Source: G963662905 sp963676415 (GTDB lineage: Bacteria; Bacteroidota; Bacteroidia; Bacteroidales; WRLA01). From it: a stretch of DNA of 64,000 nucleotides. Below, piece by piece: positions 24,307 through 33,871 of this stretch. The position numbers and the translations under genes are program-made. Below the pieces are notes generated by a model, which worked only from the letters and a program-made list of their open reading frames with translations, had not been told where the DNA came from and ran no database searches. The stretch is taken from contig OY781097.1 of the NCBI GenBank assembly GCA_963676415.1, positions 2,294,001 through 2,358,000 on the forward strand, in the 5' to 3' direction. Position 1 is the stretch's first letter; every line of letters starts with the position of its first letter.

Positions 24307-27171
24307 TTAATAAACAATTTTCTTACTATAAACGCCTTCCAAAGTCACCAACTGTATGATATAAACAGATTTTGCTGCCGGAAGTTGTATGACCGTTTGG
24401 TTTTGAGTATTGGCAACTTCTTTCAAAAGCTTTCCGCTTAGGTCATAGAGGCGAATTTGCTCAACCTTTTTATCTCCGGTATTCACCATGAGTTGTTTGC
24501 CATTAAGCCATACATTGAAGAGGAAATAATCCTGATCCTCTATACCAGCAGTATTCAGCTGCAATTTAAAACGGGCAGGATCGTCATTTACGGAATAATT
24601 GAATTCATATTGATCAATTTCCCTCAAATCGACATGAATATTTTCTTTTCTGTCATATAAATGCAGCGCAATATCATCGTCAATCTCAGATGTTCCTTTT
24701 AAGCCTAATTTATAAACGCCATCCGTCCCGGAATAAAAACCAATTTCAACGGATTCGGGTTTGTTTTGGTTGTTGTAGGCATTATTGGTGAAGAACGCTC
24801 CATCTTGAATAATATAAAGCTGTGGGCTTAATTCGCTCCAATGGAAAAACTTCGTAATATCCCAATCATAATCAAAGCCCGTGCTGGCATTTTCCCTGAA
24901 ATATACATTCATATAATCTTTCAGACCTGTTTCATTTTCAGCAACAAAGGCCAGTACATTGTGCATGTCAAAATTGCTTTTCAGGAAAGTGGCTTGATTG
25001 CTGACCCGATAATCATTCTTAAAAGTGAGATCAGTATTGTTGGTTAAACACTTGACGAAAAAGCCCTGCATCGCAGGAATGATATTGGACGCATCACCGA
25101 CTGGTGCGCCATCAGGTTTATAGGATTTTACACTTTCCCCATCCACCACATAAAGTGTATTATCCAGTCCGCCAGGATAGGCATCATCTGTAACGAGATC
25201 CCAATCCACAGCCGATGGGTATGGATTGCCCACAAGGTTCCATCCGCTTTGGCCTTCTGTTTTGGTGCAGGCGATTGATTTGTTCCCAGTATTTAAATCT
25301 CCGGTAAATTCAAGAGTTTTAAAAATTGAGGCACCACTTCCATATTCATACATAGTGGCAAAGCCTTGCATATCTGTACTCAGAGACTGATCTGCTCCTA
25401 CATTGTCATATGCCCCAGTACTTTCGTCAAAAGTTCTTAGATAACAATGATTAAAAACAGTGGTGCTATTAAAGGAAGCAACCGGAGAACTTATTAAATG
25501 CCAATTACTATTGGTGCCTACTTCCGAACCTAAAATCTCAAGATCAACGGAACTTGATCCATTAATAGTAACACCTTCATTGGTTTTATCAACTAAACTG
25601 CCCACAAAGGCAGTCCCTGAATAATCTGAATTAATATTTAAATCACCATTAATATTTAATGTTCCCCCTGAATTTACTGTTAAAACTGCATCCGGAGCTA
25701 TGGTAAGGTTATTGCAATTAGCTGTTTTTGTATTGGCGACTTCAGGAAAAACATCTCCTGTTCCAGACACATCCTGAATACTTACATCGGTCGTGGCATC
25801 AGGAACATTAAGGTCATCCCAATTGTTTGGATTAGTCCAGTCGGAATCCACTATACCTAGCCAAACGCCGGCAGTTCCTGTACCCAAATCTATATTATCA
25901 ATTTTAATTTTGTCGCCGTTACCTGCACTTTTAGCATGAAAACCAATATAATAGACGTCACTTGAAGGAATGTTAAAGCTTTCATGAAAAAGCTGCCAGG
26001 TAATATTGCTGAATTCTAAATCTGAGTCAACAGTTCCCGTCATTGAAGAATTGGGGCTTGTGCCAAACTTAATATCCAGGGTTTCTGTATCATCCGAGTT
26101 GCCAGCTTTATAGTGAAAATCAAAAATATAATTTCCTGCTTCCAAATAAACAGGCTGACTAAACAGCCAGGCGTCTTTTGGATTAGCGTCTGTTTGATCA
26201 ACTGTTGCGCTGTATGTAGTGCCATCGTAACCAGGTACCTTCATCTCCCATGGGCTATCCCCATCGCCGGTTTCTATTGTCCAGCCGTTCGGCATAGCTC
26301 CTCCATCTTCAAAACCTTCTGACATGGACCCGTTTAAAGCTGTCATTGCTGAAACTTCAACTCCATTACTGTATTCAATGGCTTTTCCCTCGCCGTTTAC
26401 TGAAAAAACTTTATAGTAAAATTTGTCTCCAGATGTTAGACCGCTATGTGTTTTCGATGTACCTGAACCATTATAAATTACCATTCCTCCACCATCAATG
26501 TTATTACCTACATTATAAGTTCCAGACGGAATTCCAAAAGTATTTTCGGTGTTATAGGCAATAATTACGTCATCGTCGGCGCCATTTTTAGTCCAGGAAA
26601 GATCTATCGATGAAATACCGGCTGTTTCAGCTGTAACATCAGACGGATCGTCTACAGAACTTTGTCGGGTGAGCGTTAAGGATCCAGTCAAGTCATCAAA
26701 ACCATCTCCTTTTATTGTCCAGTTTATTGTCATAGTAGCCTCAGTAAATGTACCGGGAATAGTAATGTTGATGTCAAATACGTCCACATCAGCTACGCCT
26801 CCTGTGTTATCTGAATCTGTATAAACAGCTTTGGAAGCTAAAAACGTTCCCTTATTAAGATAAAATTCCGGGGCGTCAGAATCAACAATTTGAGTGGAAC
26901 AATCGTTCTCATTCACGTCAATTTCATTTGGAAATGAAATTTCAACGTCCGTAATAAATTCCGAAGCATAATCCCCTTGATAGTCAATGTCAAATGGAAT
27001 ATCAATTGTTGTTCCAGAAGTATAAAATTCTGCTGTGGTGGTCAACTCAGTATCCGACATTCCCCTCACACCCGAGGAAGATTTAAAATCACGATTTTGT
27101 CCATAACTCCCCACTACCAGAAAAGCAAATAGTAGCAGGCTTAAAGCGAAGGGTAAAGCTTTCTTTTTCAT
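24307..27171 (-). CDS. T9SS-exported protein with Fn3 and choice-of-anchor J-type domains
   Basis: A 954-aa secreted protein. Signal peptide to about residue 24 (FLVVGSYGQ); an Ig-like region (40-170); an Fn3 repeat (about 180-275, SGLTSGDKFYYKVFSVNGEG); a jelly-roll domain like choice-of-anchor J/cleaved adhesin (about 285-440, EGFEDGGAMPNGWTIETGDG ... IKIDNIDLG); then DWTNPNNWDD, a beta-rich part, GWNLVGNPYPSAVDWD, and a C-terminal T9SS sorting domain with IRLYDLSGKLLKE and a final SKKIVY. Expected on the cell surface or released. First gene of its transcript, with a good promoter. Confidence 0.88.
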   Translation of the reverse strand: MKKKALPFALSLLLFAFLVVGSYGQNRDFKSSSGVRGMSDTELTTTAEFYTSGTTIDIPFDIDYQGDYASEFITDVEISFPNEIDVNENDCSTQIVDSDAPEFYLNKGTFLASKAVYTDSDNTGGVADVDVFDINITIPGTFTEATMTINWTIKGDGFDDLTGSLTLTRQSSVDDPSDVTAETAGISSIDLSWTKNGADDDVIIAYNTENTFGIPSGTYNVGNNIDGGGMVIYNGSGTSKTHSGLTSGDKFYYKVFSVNGEGKAIEYSNGVEVSAMTALNGSMSEGFEDGGAMPNGWTIETGDGDSPWEMKVPGYDGTTYSATVDQTDANPKDAWLFSQPVYLEAGNYIFDFHYKAGNSDDTETLDIKFGTSPNSSMTGTVDSDLEFSNITWQLFHESFNIPSSDVYYIGFHAKSAGNGDKIKIDNIDLGTGTAGVWLGIVDSDWTNPNNWDDLNVPDATTDVSIQDVSGTGDVFPEVANTKTANCNNLTIAPDAVLTVNSGGTLNINGDLNINSDYSGTAFVGSLVDKTNEGVTINGSSSVDLEILGSEVGTNSNWHLISSPVASFNSTTVFNHCYLRTFDESTGAYDNVGADQSLSTDMQGFATMYEYGSGASIFKTLEFTGDLNTGNKSIACTKTEGQSGWNLVGNPYPSAVDWDLVTDDAYPGGLDNTLYVVDGESVKSYKPDGAPVGDASNIIPAMQGFFVKCLTNNTDLTFKNDYRVSNQATFLKSNFDMHNVLAFVAENETGLKDYMNVYFRENASTGFDYDWDITKFFHWSELSPQLYIIQDGAFFTNNAYNNQNKPESVEIGFYSGTDGVYKLGLKGTSEIDDDIALHLYDRKENIHVDLREIDQYEFNYSVNDDPARFKLQLNTAGIEDQDYFLFNVWLNGKQLMVNTGDKKVEQIRLYDLSGKLLKEVANTQNQTVIQLPAAKSVYIIQLVTLEGVYSKKIVY

Positions 27172-27212
27172 ATGATTACATTTTTTACAAACCTTAAATC
27201 AAACTATCCTTG

Positions 27213-27243
27213 CAAAAATAGAGAATTGAAAGCATAATATCAA
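27213..27243 (-). promoter_or_regulatory. Bacteroidetes promoter (TTG-N20-TATTTTTG) for the 954-aa gene
   Basis: On the minus strand TTG (27243-27241) is followed after 20 nt by TATTTTTG (27220-27213), then 41 nt to the ATG at 27171. Both boxes and spacing match the Bacteroidetes consensus. Confidence 0.7.
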
Positions 27244-27266
27244 TCTTTTTAACAAAAAAATGTGTA

Positions 27267-27302
27267 AAACTTATGTGAAATTATAGGGTTTCGCATAAGT
27301 TT
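27267..27302 (-). terminator. Terminator of the panB-rluA operon
   Basis: Stem AAACTTATGTGAAA / TTTCGCATAAGTTT (14 bp, one mismatch), about 100 nt after the stop of the pseudouridine synthase on the minus strand, followed by TACACATTTTTTTG. Confidence 0.65.
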
Positions 27303-27404
27303 GCCTGCGCAATATATAGGAAAGTGAAATGCTGCCTGCTCTTAAAATATTGTTTTTATGGCTTTTAGGCTGAAGAATAAACTAAGGCGGTTTTCATTGC
27401 ATTT

Positions 27405-28127
27405 TTATTGCCCGGGGAAGTTTTTCTCAAAAAAATGCCATAATGGATCGTCTGTGGGTGCAGAAGCATTAAAAAACATGATTTCTTTACGAACGGGATG
27501 CTCGAAGCTCAGCTTTCGGGCGTGCAGATGTATGGACGCATCTCTGTTGGAGGTGCGTGCGCCGTATTTTAAATCGCCTTTAATGATGCAGCCTATATGC
27601 GCCAGTTGCACCCGGATTTGATGATGGCGGCCGGTATGCAGCTCCACTTCGAGCAAGTGGTAACGGTCGGAGGATTTCATGAATTGATAGGACAAAATCG
27701 CTTTGAGCGCATCTTTCGTTCCTGCCGCTACGACATATGATTTGTTTTGTTTTTGGTTTTTCTTGAGGTAATCCGTCAGTTCGCCCTGGAGCTGATGGGG
27801 TTTTTGTTCGCAAACAGCCCAATAGGTTTTATGTATTTCGCGATTGCGCAGGCTTTCGTTGAGGCGCGAAAGTGCTTTGGATGTTTTGGCAAAAACCAGC
27901 GCCCCGCTTACCGGACGGTCGAGTCGGTGCACGACACCGAGAAAAACATTGCCCGGTTTTTGGTATTTCTGTTTCAGGTAAAGTTTGAGGGTTTCGCTCA
28001 ATGGGCGGTCGCCGGTTTTATCGCCTTGAACAATTTCTCCGGGCATTTTATTAAATACCAGGATATGGTTGTCCTCATACAAAACCCTTTCAGCGATTTC
28101 TTGATAATCAAATTGTCCTGAAGGCAT
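27405..28127 (-). CDS. RluA-family RNA pseudouridine synthase
   Basis: A 240-aa enzyme converting uridine to pseudouridine in rRNA or tRNA. The catalytic motif HRLDRPVSG (residues 67-75) contains the nucleophilic Asp70; VLYEDNHILVFNKMPG and ELHTGRHHQIRVQLAHIGC are other family blocks. There is no S4 domain, so it belongs to the short RluA/TruC-like set and the exact target base cannot be assigned. It starts 5 nt after panB ends, forming an operon. Confidence 0.92.
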   Translation of the reverse strand: MPSGQFDYQEIAERVLYEDNHILVFNKMPGEIVQGDKTGDRPLSETLKLYLKQKYQKPGNVFLGVVHRLDRPVSGALVFAKTSKALSRLNESLRNREIHKTYWAVCEQKPHQLQGELTDYLKKNQKQNKSYVVAAGTKDALKAILSYQFMKSSDRYHLLEVELHTGRHHQIRVQLAHIGCIIKGDLKYGARTSNRDASIHLHARKLSFEHPVRKEIMFFNASAPTDDPLWHFFEKNFPGQ

Positions 28128-28132
28128 AGAAA

Positions 28133-28960
28133 TTAGTATTGTTCTCGCTCATTGGGGAAGTCAAGGGTTTTTACATCATTGATGTAGGCCCTGACGGAAC
28201 CTTTGATTTCTTCGGACAAATTATGATAGCGGCGCAGGAATCGTGGCGAGAATTTTTGCGTAATACCGAGCATATCGTGCAGCACCAGCACCTGACCGTC
28301 CACCTGATCACCGGCGCCGATACCGATTACAGGTATTTTCAGGCTTTCGGTAACATCCCGCGCAAGGCGTGCAGGTATTTTTTCGAGCACCAGTCCAAAA
28401 CAACCGGCTTCCTGAAGCAGATGCGCATCTTCGATGAGTTTTTTTGCTTCATCATCTTCGGTAGCACGCACCACATAAGTACCAAATTTATGAATGGATT
28501 GCGGCGTGAGTCCGAGGTGTCCCATTACAGGTATTCCGGCAGAGAGGATACGGCGGACCGATTCGATAATTTCGCGTCCCCCTTCCATTTTGATTGCATT
28601 GGCACCGGATTCTTTCATAATGCGGATGGCAGAGTTCAGTGCTTCTTTGGAGTTTCCCTGATAAGTGCCAAAAGGCAAGTCAACAACTACTAGGGCGCGG
28701 TTCACGGCACGCATCACGGAGCTGGCGTGATAAATCATATCGTTGAGCGTAATGGGCAGTGTGGTTCGGTGCCCGGCCATGACATTGCTGGCGGAATCGC
28801 CCACAAGAATCACATCAATGCCGCTGTCGTCGAGCAAACCGGCCATAGAAAAATCATAAGCCGTAAGCATCGCTATTTTTTCGCCTTTCAGCTTCATTTC
28901 CTGAAGCACATGGGTTGTTATCTTTTTGTAATTCGGATTTGGATCAGAATAAGTTGACAT
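28133..28960 (-). CDS. panB: 3-methyl-2-oxobutanoate hydroxymethyltransferase
   Basis: First committed step of pantothenate/CoA synthesis: transfers a hydroxymethyl group from methylene-THF to 2-oxoisovalerate, giving ketopantoate. Metal and substrate motifs are intact: ILVGDSASNVMAGHRTTLP, DLPFGTYQGN, IKMEGG, VMGHLGLTPQS, and IGIGAGDQVDGQVLVLHDML. Length (275 aa) is normal. No panC or panD is nearby. Operon with the RluA-type gene downstream. Confidence 0.96.
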   Translation of the reverse strand: MSTYSDPNPNYKKITTHVLQEMKLKGEKIAMLTAYDFSMAGLLDDSGIDVILVGDSASNVMAGHRTTLPITLNDMIYHASSVMRAVNRALVVVDLPFGTYQGNSKEALNSAIRIMKESGANAIKMEGGREIIESVRRILSAGIPVMGHLGLTPQSIHKFGTYVVRATEDDEAKKLIEDAHLLQEAGCFGLVLEKIPARLARDVTESLKIPVIGIGAGDQVDGQVLVLHDMLGITQKFSPRFLRRYHNLSEEIKGSVRAYINDVKTLDFPNEREQY

Positions 28961-28994
28961 GATAAAAAATATAGGTACATAATGCTTTGTAGAG

Positions 28995-29002
28995 CAAAAG
29001 TA
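28995..29002 (-). promoter_or_regulatory. -7 element (TACTTTTG) for panB
   Basis: CAAAAGTA on the plus strand, 34 nt before the panB ATG. The rest of the 295-bp divergent gap (28961-29255) shows no other clear site; a one-mismatch TTATTTTG lies about 20 nt before the plus-strand gene at 29256. Confidence 0.4.
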
Positions 29003-29255
29003 CCAAAAAGGAGTTGTTGAGGGCGTGTTTTTCGCGAAGAAATTGTAATTGCTGCTTTTTATATTACGGGACTATGTGGTTTTTTGGTTTTCTATAGCCT
29101 TGTTTGTCAGTGCTTAATCGACGTACGACAGCATTATGGCCATAAAATTCATTCCGCCGGCTTAACTGCTTGTTCGTGCTGTTTTCCTTATCTATTGGCG
29201 AGTTTATTTTGTTTGTAATCAGTGCTTTATTTATTTTGATGAAAATTTATAGAAT

Positions 29256-30884
29256 ATGAAACCGTATTATCTTCTGATAGCTTTTGTGCTTGTTTTTCTT
29301 GTTCATCAGCTTGCTGCGGGTCAAAATAATTCTTCCCAAACAGGCAGCGCACCTGTTCCTGTTTTTTATGGGCTCAATGAAAGCCAGAGCAATAATTGGG
29401 CTCAAATCAATAAAAAAGGAAACATCGGACTGGCACTTTTTGAGCATTCGGATATTCAGACCGGGGACGGTTTTTTGATCTGCAAAACCATCAGCCATGA
29501 GGGCACAGAGCTTGTAGATACCGTCGTTTCCGGCAAGCATCTTGAACTGACTGTATTGCTTTTTGATAAACAAAATAATCCGCACATTTTTTACGGTGAA
29601 TCCTCTTCATTGCATCAGAAAATTTTTCATGCATATCGTGGCCCTGATCAGTGGCAGATTGAAGAAATAATTGATTTTGAGGCTTCTGAAGGCAGGTTTA
29701 TCTACGAATGCTCTGCTGACATTGATCCGAATGGAAGTTTTCACCTGCTGCTCCTTATTTTACGTTCCAATCCTGATTCGCCCGATTATTACTATGCTTT
29801 TCGGGATGCGCATTTAATCTACCTGACCAATGCTTCCGGTTTATGGCAAAAAGAATTGATCAGTGTTTATGATACCTATTACACGCTTGATGAATATTCT
29901 AAAATGATGAACCGTCAGGATTTAGCTGTGGATCAAGAAGGCCATGCGCATATTGTGTTTGGGGAACAGTTGGGCAATACCATGGCAGGTTCAGCAAGTG
30001 TTTTGCATTATGCGAGCAATAAAAGCGGAAGCTGGATGACTGAAACAGTAGCCGACGCCGATCCTAATGGCCGTGATGATGCTGGCTGGTATCCATCCTT
30101 AAGTCTTGATCATTCAGGAAATCCGGCGGTAACTTGCACCTATGTTGCCCGTGTGCCCACAGGCTCAGCAATGAATGCAAAACTTTGGCTTCACACCAGG
30201 GTATCTGATAATCAGTGGAGAAGCGAAATGATTTGCGAAAGCGATGATGGTTATTATGGAACCGATGGGCGAAGATATACCGGTGGTTTAACTCATTTGC
30301 AGTTTGACCGGCAAAATAATCCGCATGTGATTTTTACTGATATTGCCTCATCTCATGCCGGCATGAATTATTTTAATTTGGGGAATATCCGCTATGCCAA
30401 AAAAGTATCCGGAAGCTGGCAAATTGAGAAAATCTATCAACAACCCTTGCCGGAGGGCAATTACAATGCCCGTGAAATCTATGATATGTGCCTGTTGCCG
30501 GATTATGCGCATAATAAATTACAGATTGTTGCTCAGGAGATAGTTTTGGAAAATGCACTGGATTATGAATTTAACCTAATTCATTTTGAAACTGATCAGC
30601 TTTTAGGCACATTATCGGAAAACCAGGCTCTGAATTCTGTACAAATTGTTCCAAATCCGGTAGGGAAGGAATTGTGTTTTGAAGCGGATTTGATTGATTC
30701 TGAAGATGTTATAATCTGCATTTATGATATGAAAGGCAGAATGATCTGGGCGCAGGACGACTATTTGCTCCATCCCGGCAGGAACCCAATCAGAGGTGTA
30801 GCAAATTTATTGAAAAAAGGTACTTATATTTTGGAGATAAAAATCCATCAGGAGATTGTCCGTCAGGCATTTTTGAAAAATTAA
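29256..30884 (+). CDS. T9SS-exported beta-propeller-like protein
   Basis: A 542-aa secreted protein. Signal peptide to about residue 22 (VHQLAAGQ). The main body repeats units such as FDKQNNPHIFYGES, DQEGHAHIVFGEQ, DHSGNPAVTCTYV and FDRQNNPHVIFTD, spaced about 70-90 residues apart, typical of blades in BNR-like propellers. The last 75 residues are a T9SS sorting domain (VQIVPNPVGKELCFE ... ICIYDMKGRMIW). Role unknown; possibly ligand or glycan binding at the surface. First gene of a four-gene run of exported proteins, 4 nt from the next. Confidence 0.83.
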   Translation: MKPYYLLIAFVLVFLVHQLAAGQNNSSQTGSAPVPVFYGLNESQSNNWAQINKKGNIGLALFEHSDIQTGDGFLICKTISHEGTELVDTVVSGKHLELTVLLFDKQNNPHIFYGESSSLHQKIFHAYRGPDQWQIEEIIDFEASEGRFIYECSADIDPNGSFHLLLLILRSNPDSPDYYYAFRDAHLIYLTNASGLWQKELISVYDTYYTLDEYSKMMNRQDLAVDQEGHAHIVFGEQLGNTMAGSASVLHYASNKSGSWMTETVADADPNGRDDAGWYPSLSLDHSGNPAVTCTYVARVPTGSAMNAKLWLHTRVSDNQWRSEMICESDDGYYGTDGRRYTGGLTHLQFDRQNNPHVIFTDIASSHAGMNYFNLGNIRYAKKVSGSWQIEKIYQQPLPEGNYNAREIYDMCLLPDYAHNKLQIVAQEIVLENALDYEFNLIHFETDQLLGTLSENQALNSVQIVPNPVGKELCFEADLIDSEDVIICIYDMKGRMIWAQDDYLLHPGRNPIRGVANLLKKGTYILEIKIHQEIVRQAFLKN

Positions 30885-30888
30885 GGCC

Positions 30889-32187
30889 ATGCAAAGGAGT
30901 TTATATTATTTTCGTTTGTTTCTTGGTTTGTGGGCTGTTTTTAGCTGTCATCAGCAACTGTTCGGGCAGTCACTGCCCAATAACTACCTTATCGCCAATG
31001 CTGTGCTGATAACGGCAGTAGGTGATGAGGTTTTGGAAGATGCCTGTTTGCTTATCAAAAACGGCCGTATTGCCGGGATTTACGATGATATTTCTGATGT
31101 GCCCAAAGAATACGATACTGTATTGAATATGAAGGGCAAATTTATTATGCCCGGATTGATTGATTCCCATAATCATCTGTCGGGCAGAAGGATATCGGAT
31201 AAGGCGCTGGAAAATGCTTTGCGCAACGGAATTACTTGTGTGCGCGATATGGGCGGTGATTGTGCCTATCTGAATATCCTGCGGGAAGAGATGCAAAATG
31301 GGGTGATTGCAGCACCGGATGTCTATTTTTCGGCTTTGGTTGGTGGCGAAGCTTTCATTCAAAGCGATAGGCGCGCCATCAGTTCTACTCCGGAAAAGTA
31401 TGAGATTGGCCAGGCTCCGGGCATGCGTTCTGTAAACGATTCCACAGATTTGGACCAGCTGATGCAGGAATCAGTGGATTTGGGAGCAACAGGCATTAAA
31501 ATCTATTCGCATCTGTCGCCTGCATTGATACGGGAAATCACCCAAAAAGCGCATCAGTATGGCCTGAAAATCTGGGCGCATGGCATTGTGCCGCCATCAG
31601 GGCTTGAAGAAGTAGTTGCAGCAGGGGTGAATTCCATTTCGCACATAAATTTTTTCCTGATGCCTGATCACTGGGATTTAAAAAAACACGGCACAATGGC
31701 CTTTGATTCAGTACAAATTCGGACAGAACGGATTCATCGGATTTTCGCAACCATGCGTGCGCATAATACCTTTCTGGATCCTACCCTCTTTTTGAGCCTT
31801 CGTATGGCGAATCTCCGTATCAGTGATTCAGTTGATCGAATGGAATATAAAAAAGCACTCATTTTTGTGCTACGCGAAGCCTGGCGACAGGGCGTGAAGA
31901 TTGTTGCCGGAACCGATATCTTTTTAAGCGATAAAAAAGGATATGTTCCTGAATTGCATGAGGAAATGAAGGTTTATGTCCGGGAAGCCGGAATACCCAA
32001 TTATGAGGTAATCCGAATGGCTACAATTTACGGTGCAGAGCTGCTCGGAATGGAAGGTCAGTTCGGATCTATTGAAAAGGGAAAACGGGCTAATTTACTG
32101 ATTTTGAATGGAAATCCGCTGCAAAATATTGATAATACAAAGAATATTCATTTGGTAGTTAAAAATGGTATTCCTATTGAACCATAA
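30889..32187 (+). CDS. Exported amidohydrolase-family protein
   Basis: A 432-aa metal-dependent hydrolase with signal peptide (about 1-27, ending QLFGQ). The amidohydrolase fold shows H94-N-H96 in GLIDSHNHLSG, a candidate bridging Lys in GATGIKIYSHLSP, metal His in IWAHGIVPP and ISHINFF, and Asp in VAGTDIFLS; the end FGSIEKGKRANLLILNGNPL is typical of imidazolonepropionase- or prolidase-like members. Export to the periplasm suggests hydrolysis of cyclic amides, dipeptides or similar compounds. Substrate not predictable. Starts 4 nt after the T9SS propeller gene and ends 10 nt before the next. Confidence 0.88.
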   Translation: MQRSLYYFRLFLGLWAVFSCHQQLFGQSLPNNYLIANAVLITAVGDEVLEDACLLIKNGRIAGIYDDISDVPKEYDTVLNMKGKFIMPGLIDSHNHLSGRRISDKALENALRNGITCVRDMGGDCAYLNILREEMQNGVIAAPDVYFSALVGGEAFIQSDRRAISSTPEKYEIGQAPGMRSVNDSTDLDQLMQESVDLGATGIKIYSHLSPALIREITQKAHQYGLKIWAHGIVPPSGLEEVVAAGVNSISHINFFLMPDHWDLKKHGTMAFDSVQIRTERIHRIFATMRAHNTFLDPTLFLSLRMANLRISDSVDRMEYKKALIFVLREAWRQGVKIVAGTDIFLSDKKGYVPELHEEMKVYVREAGIPNYEVIRMATIYGAELLGMEGQFGSIEKGKRANLLILNGNPLQNIDNTKNIHLVVKNGIPIEP

Positions 32188-32197
32188 AACAAACATT

Positions 32198-32710
32198 ATG
32201 AAAGCTAAAACTATTTTAAGCCTGATGGCATTTTTCATCCTGACTCAACTTATCGCTCAGGATGATCCGCGCAACGATCATTTGAAGTATTTGGATTATG
32301 CTTCTTTTGACGTGAACATCAGCAGTGTTAAAGAAGTTTCTGAGGTCGAAACAAAAGACGGAACGGTAAAACCTTCAAATCGGAGTTTTAAACTAATTGA
32401 GGTTTGTTTGAAAGGCGAAAACACATCCGGAGCAGGGCTTTTTATTTATACGCCCGGAATATTTTCGGTGGTTTATAAAAACCGTGGATTTTATCGTATT
32501 GCTCAGGCCGTAGCTGTGGGCGTAAAACCAAAAATTGCCCCTGGGAAAAGAATTGATGTTATGATTTCTGCAGCTGATGCAAGTATGAACAATAAGATGT
32601 CGGGCAATGGGGAAGAGGAATTTTTTGTTTATTTTGAATTGCCCAAAGAAGTGACGGAATTTCAGGTGCAAATCCCAAAACTTTTGAATGATGTGGGGAA
32701 AGTTGAATAG
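32198..32710 (+). CDS. Exported protein of unknown function
   Basis: A 170-aa protein with a clear signal peptide (MKAKTILSLMAFFILTQLIA-Q). The mature part looks like a single beta-rich domain, with ICLKGENTSGAG-type and VAVGVKPKIAPGKRIDVMIS segments that resemble an immunoglobulin-like or C2-like sandwich; no family was recognised. A longer frame from 32165 overlaps the amidohydrolase and lacks a proper signal. Third gene of the exported-protein operon. Confidence 0.72.
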   Translation: MKAKTILSLMAFFILTQLIAQDDPRNDHLKYLDYASFDVNISSVKEVSEVETKDGTVKPSNRSFKLIEVCLKGENTSGAGLFIYTPGIFSVVYKNRGFYRIAQAVAVGVKPKIAPGKRIDVMISAADASMNNKMSGNGEEEFFVYFELPKEVTEFQVQIPKLLNDVGKVE

Positions 32711-32738
32711 AAATATATTTTATAATCAGGTGAATAGC

Positions 32739-33617
32739 ATGTTCAGCTTATTTTTATTTTCTCTGCTTTTATTCCTTTCCTGCGAAAAGGATGAACAGGG
32801 AATTTTCACTCAGGAAACCCAAAAGGTTGTGCCTGATTCAGACGAAACTTATGCCGGTGATTCCCATTCCGGTGCATACGATGCGCGGATCTTGTTTGTT
32901 GGCAACAGCCTTTCAGGCTACAACAATATGCCCGGTATGGTTGAAGAAATAGCTGTAGCTGTCGGTAAAAATGTGTTGGTCGATCAGGCGATGTTCTATG
33001 GGCAGGCATTGCGGCAGTATGTTAATGATGAAAGCCTGATCCTGAAAATCAAAGAACAGCCCTGGGATTTTGTTGTGCTGCAATCCGATGATATCACCGC
33101 ATTCCCGGATATGTACCACATTGAAATGGCGGTGCTCAATACGCTCAAAGAAAGGATTTTGGACAATAATCCCTATACTGAAATCATTTATCAGATGGTT
33201 TGGGGCCTGCGCGATGGTGTGCGTATTCAGGAACTTAACGGCCAATGGGTTACTTATTCCTATGAAGAATACATGGGTAAAATCTATACCGGAACGCTTT
33301 ATCTGACCAATGAACTTAATTTGGGGATATCTCCGGTGGGCTGGACATGGAAAGAAATCAGGCACGCACATCCGGAAATTGAACTTTTTTCAAGCGACAA
33401 AGCACATCCATCTTACAATGGATCATTTCTCACAGCAGCTGTTCATTATACGGCAATCTTCCGCGAAAGCTGCGCCAACAGTAATTTTTCGGGAAACCTG
33501 CCGGAGGAAACCGCTTTTATAATGCGGAAAGCGGCTTCCGAAATGGTGCTGGACAGCCTCGACCGATGGAATTTGCAGATATCCACCGGAATAGATGAAA
33601 TATATAAGGGCAATTAG
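32739..33617 (+). CDS. SGNH/GDSL-type hydrolase lipoprotein
   Basis: A 292-aa exported lipoprotein (MFSLFLFSLLLFLSC lipobox). Block I ILFVGNSLSGYNN carries the nucleophile Ser; block V SSDKAHPSYNG carries the Asp and His of the triad; QPWDFVVLQSDD is a further conserved block as in DUF4886/SGNH proteins. Expected esterase, perhaps acting on acylated polysaccharide. The longest frame begins at 32688 inside the previous gene, but ATG 32739 gives the lipoprotein signal. Last gene of the operon. Confidence 0.8.
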   Translation: MFSLFLFSLLLFLSCEKDEQGIFTQETQKVVPDSDETYAGDSHSGAYDARILFVGNSLSGYNNMPGMVEEIAVAVGKNVLVDQAMFYGQALRQYVNDESLILKIKEQPWDFVVLQSDDITAFPDMYHIEMAVLNTLKERILDNNPYTEIIYQMVWGLRDGVRIQELNGQWVTYSYEEYMGKIYTGTLYLTNELNLGISPVGWTWKEIRHAHPEIELFSSDKAHPSYNGSFLTAAVHYTAIFRESCANSNFSGNLPEETAFIMRKAASEMVLDSLDRWNLQISTGIDEIYKGN

Positions 33618-33788
33618 CTATATTGCGTTTTGGGAAAGTTCGTGCCCGTAATAGAATATTATGTGAATGAATCAGGCTAGGGCTATTATTTTTCGAAGCC
33701 CACGGAATTTTTAACAGAAGCAAAAAATTATGACACAACACGGAATTGTGTGGAAAGAAAAATTACTTTATTTCAAACAGATTCCTCC

Positions 33789-33871
33789 TTCCGACAGCTA
33801 TCGGAATTCCTCATGCTTGGTCTCGACTCCGCTCGACCACCGCCATACAAGGTCTTCGAGCGGAGTCGAGA
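33789..33871. repeat. Inverted repeats in the 33.6-34.0 kb gap
   Basis: The 435-bp gap 33618-34052 contains TTCCGA-CAGCTA-TCGGAA (33789-33806), an AGCT-centred palindrome of the dispersed family, and a perfect 16-bp inverted repeat (33821-33836 with 33856-33871, TCTCGACTCCGCTCGA and its complement, loop 19 nt). The latter could form a very stable hairpin; there is no T run, so a terminator is less likely. Open frames here are short and repetitive and are not called. Confidence 0.7.
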
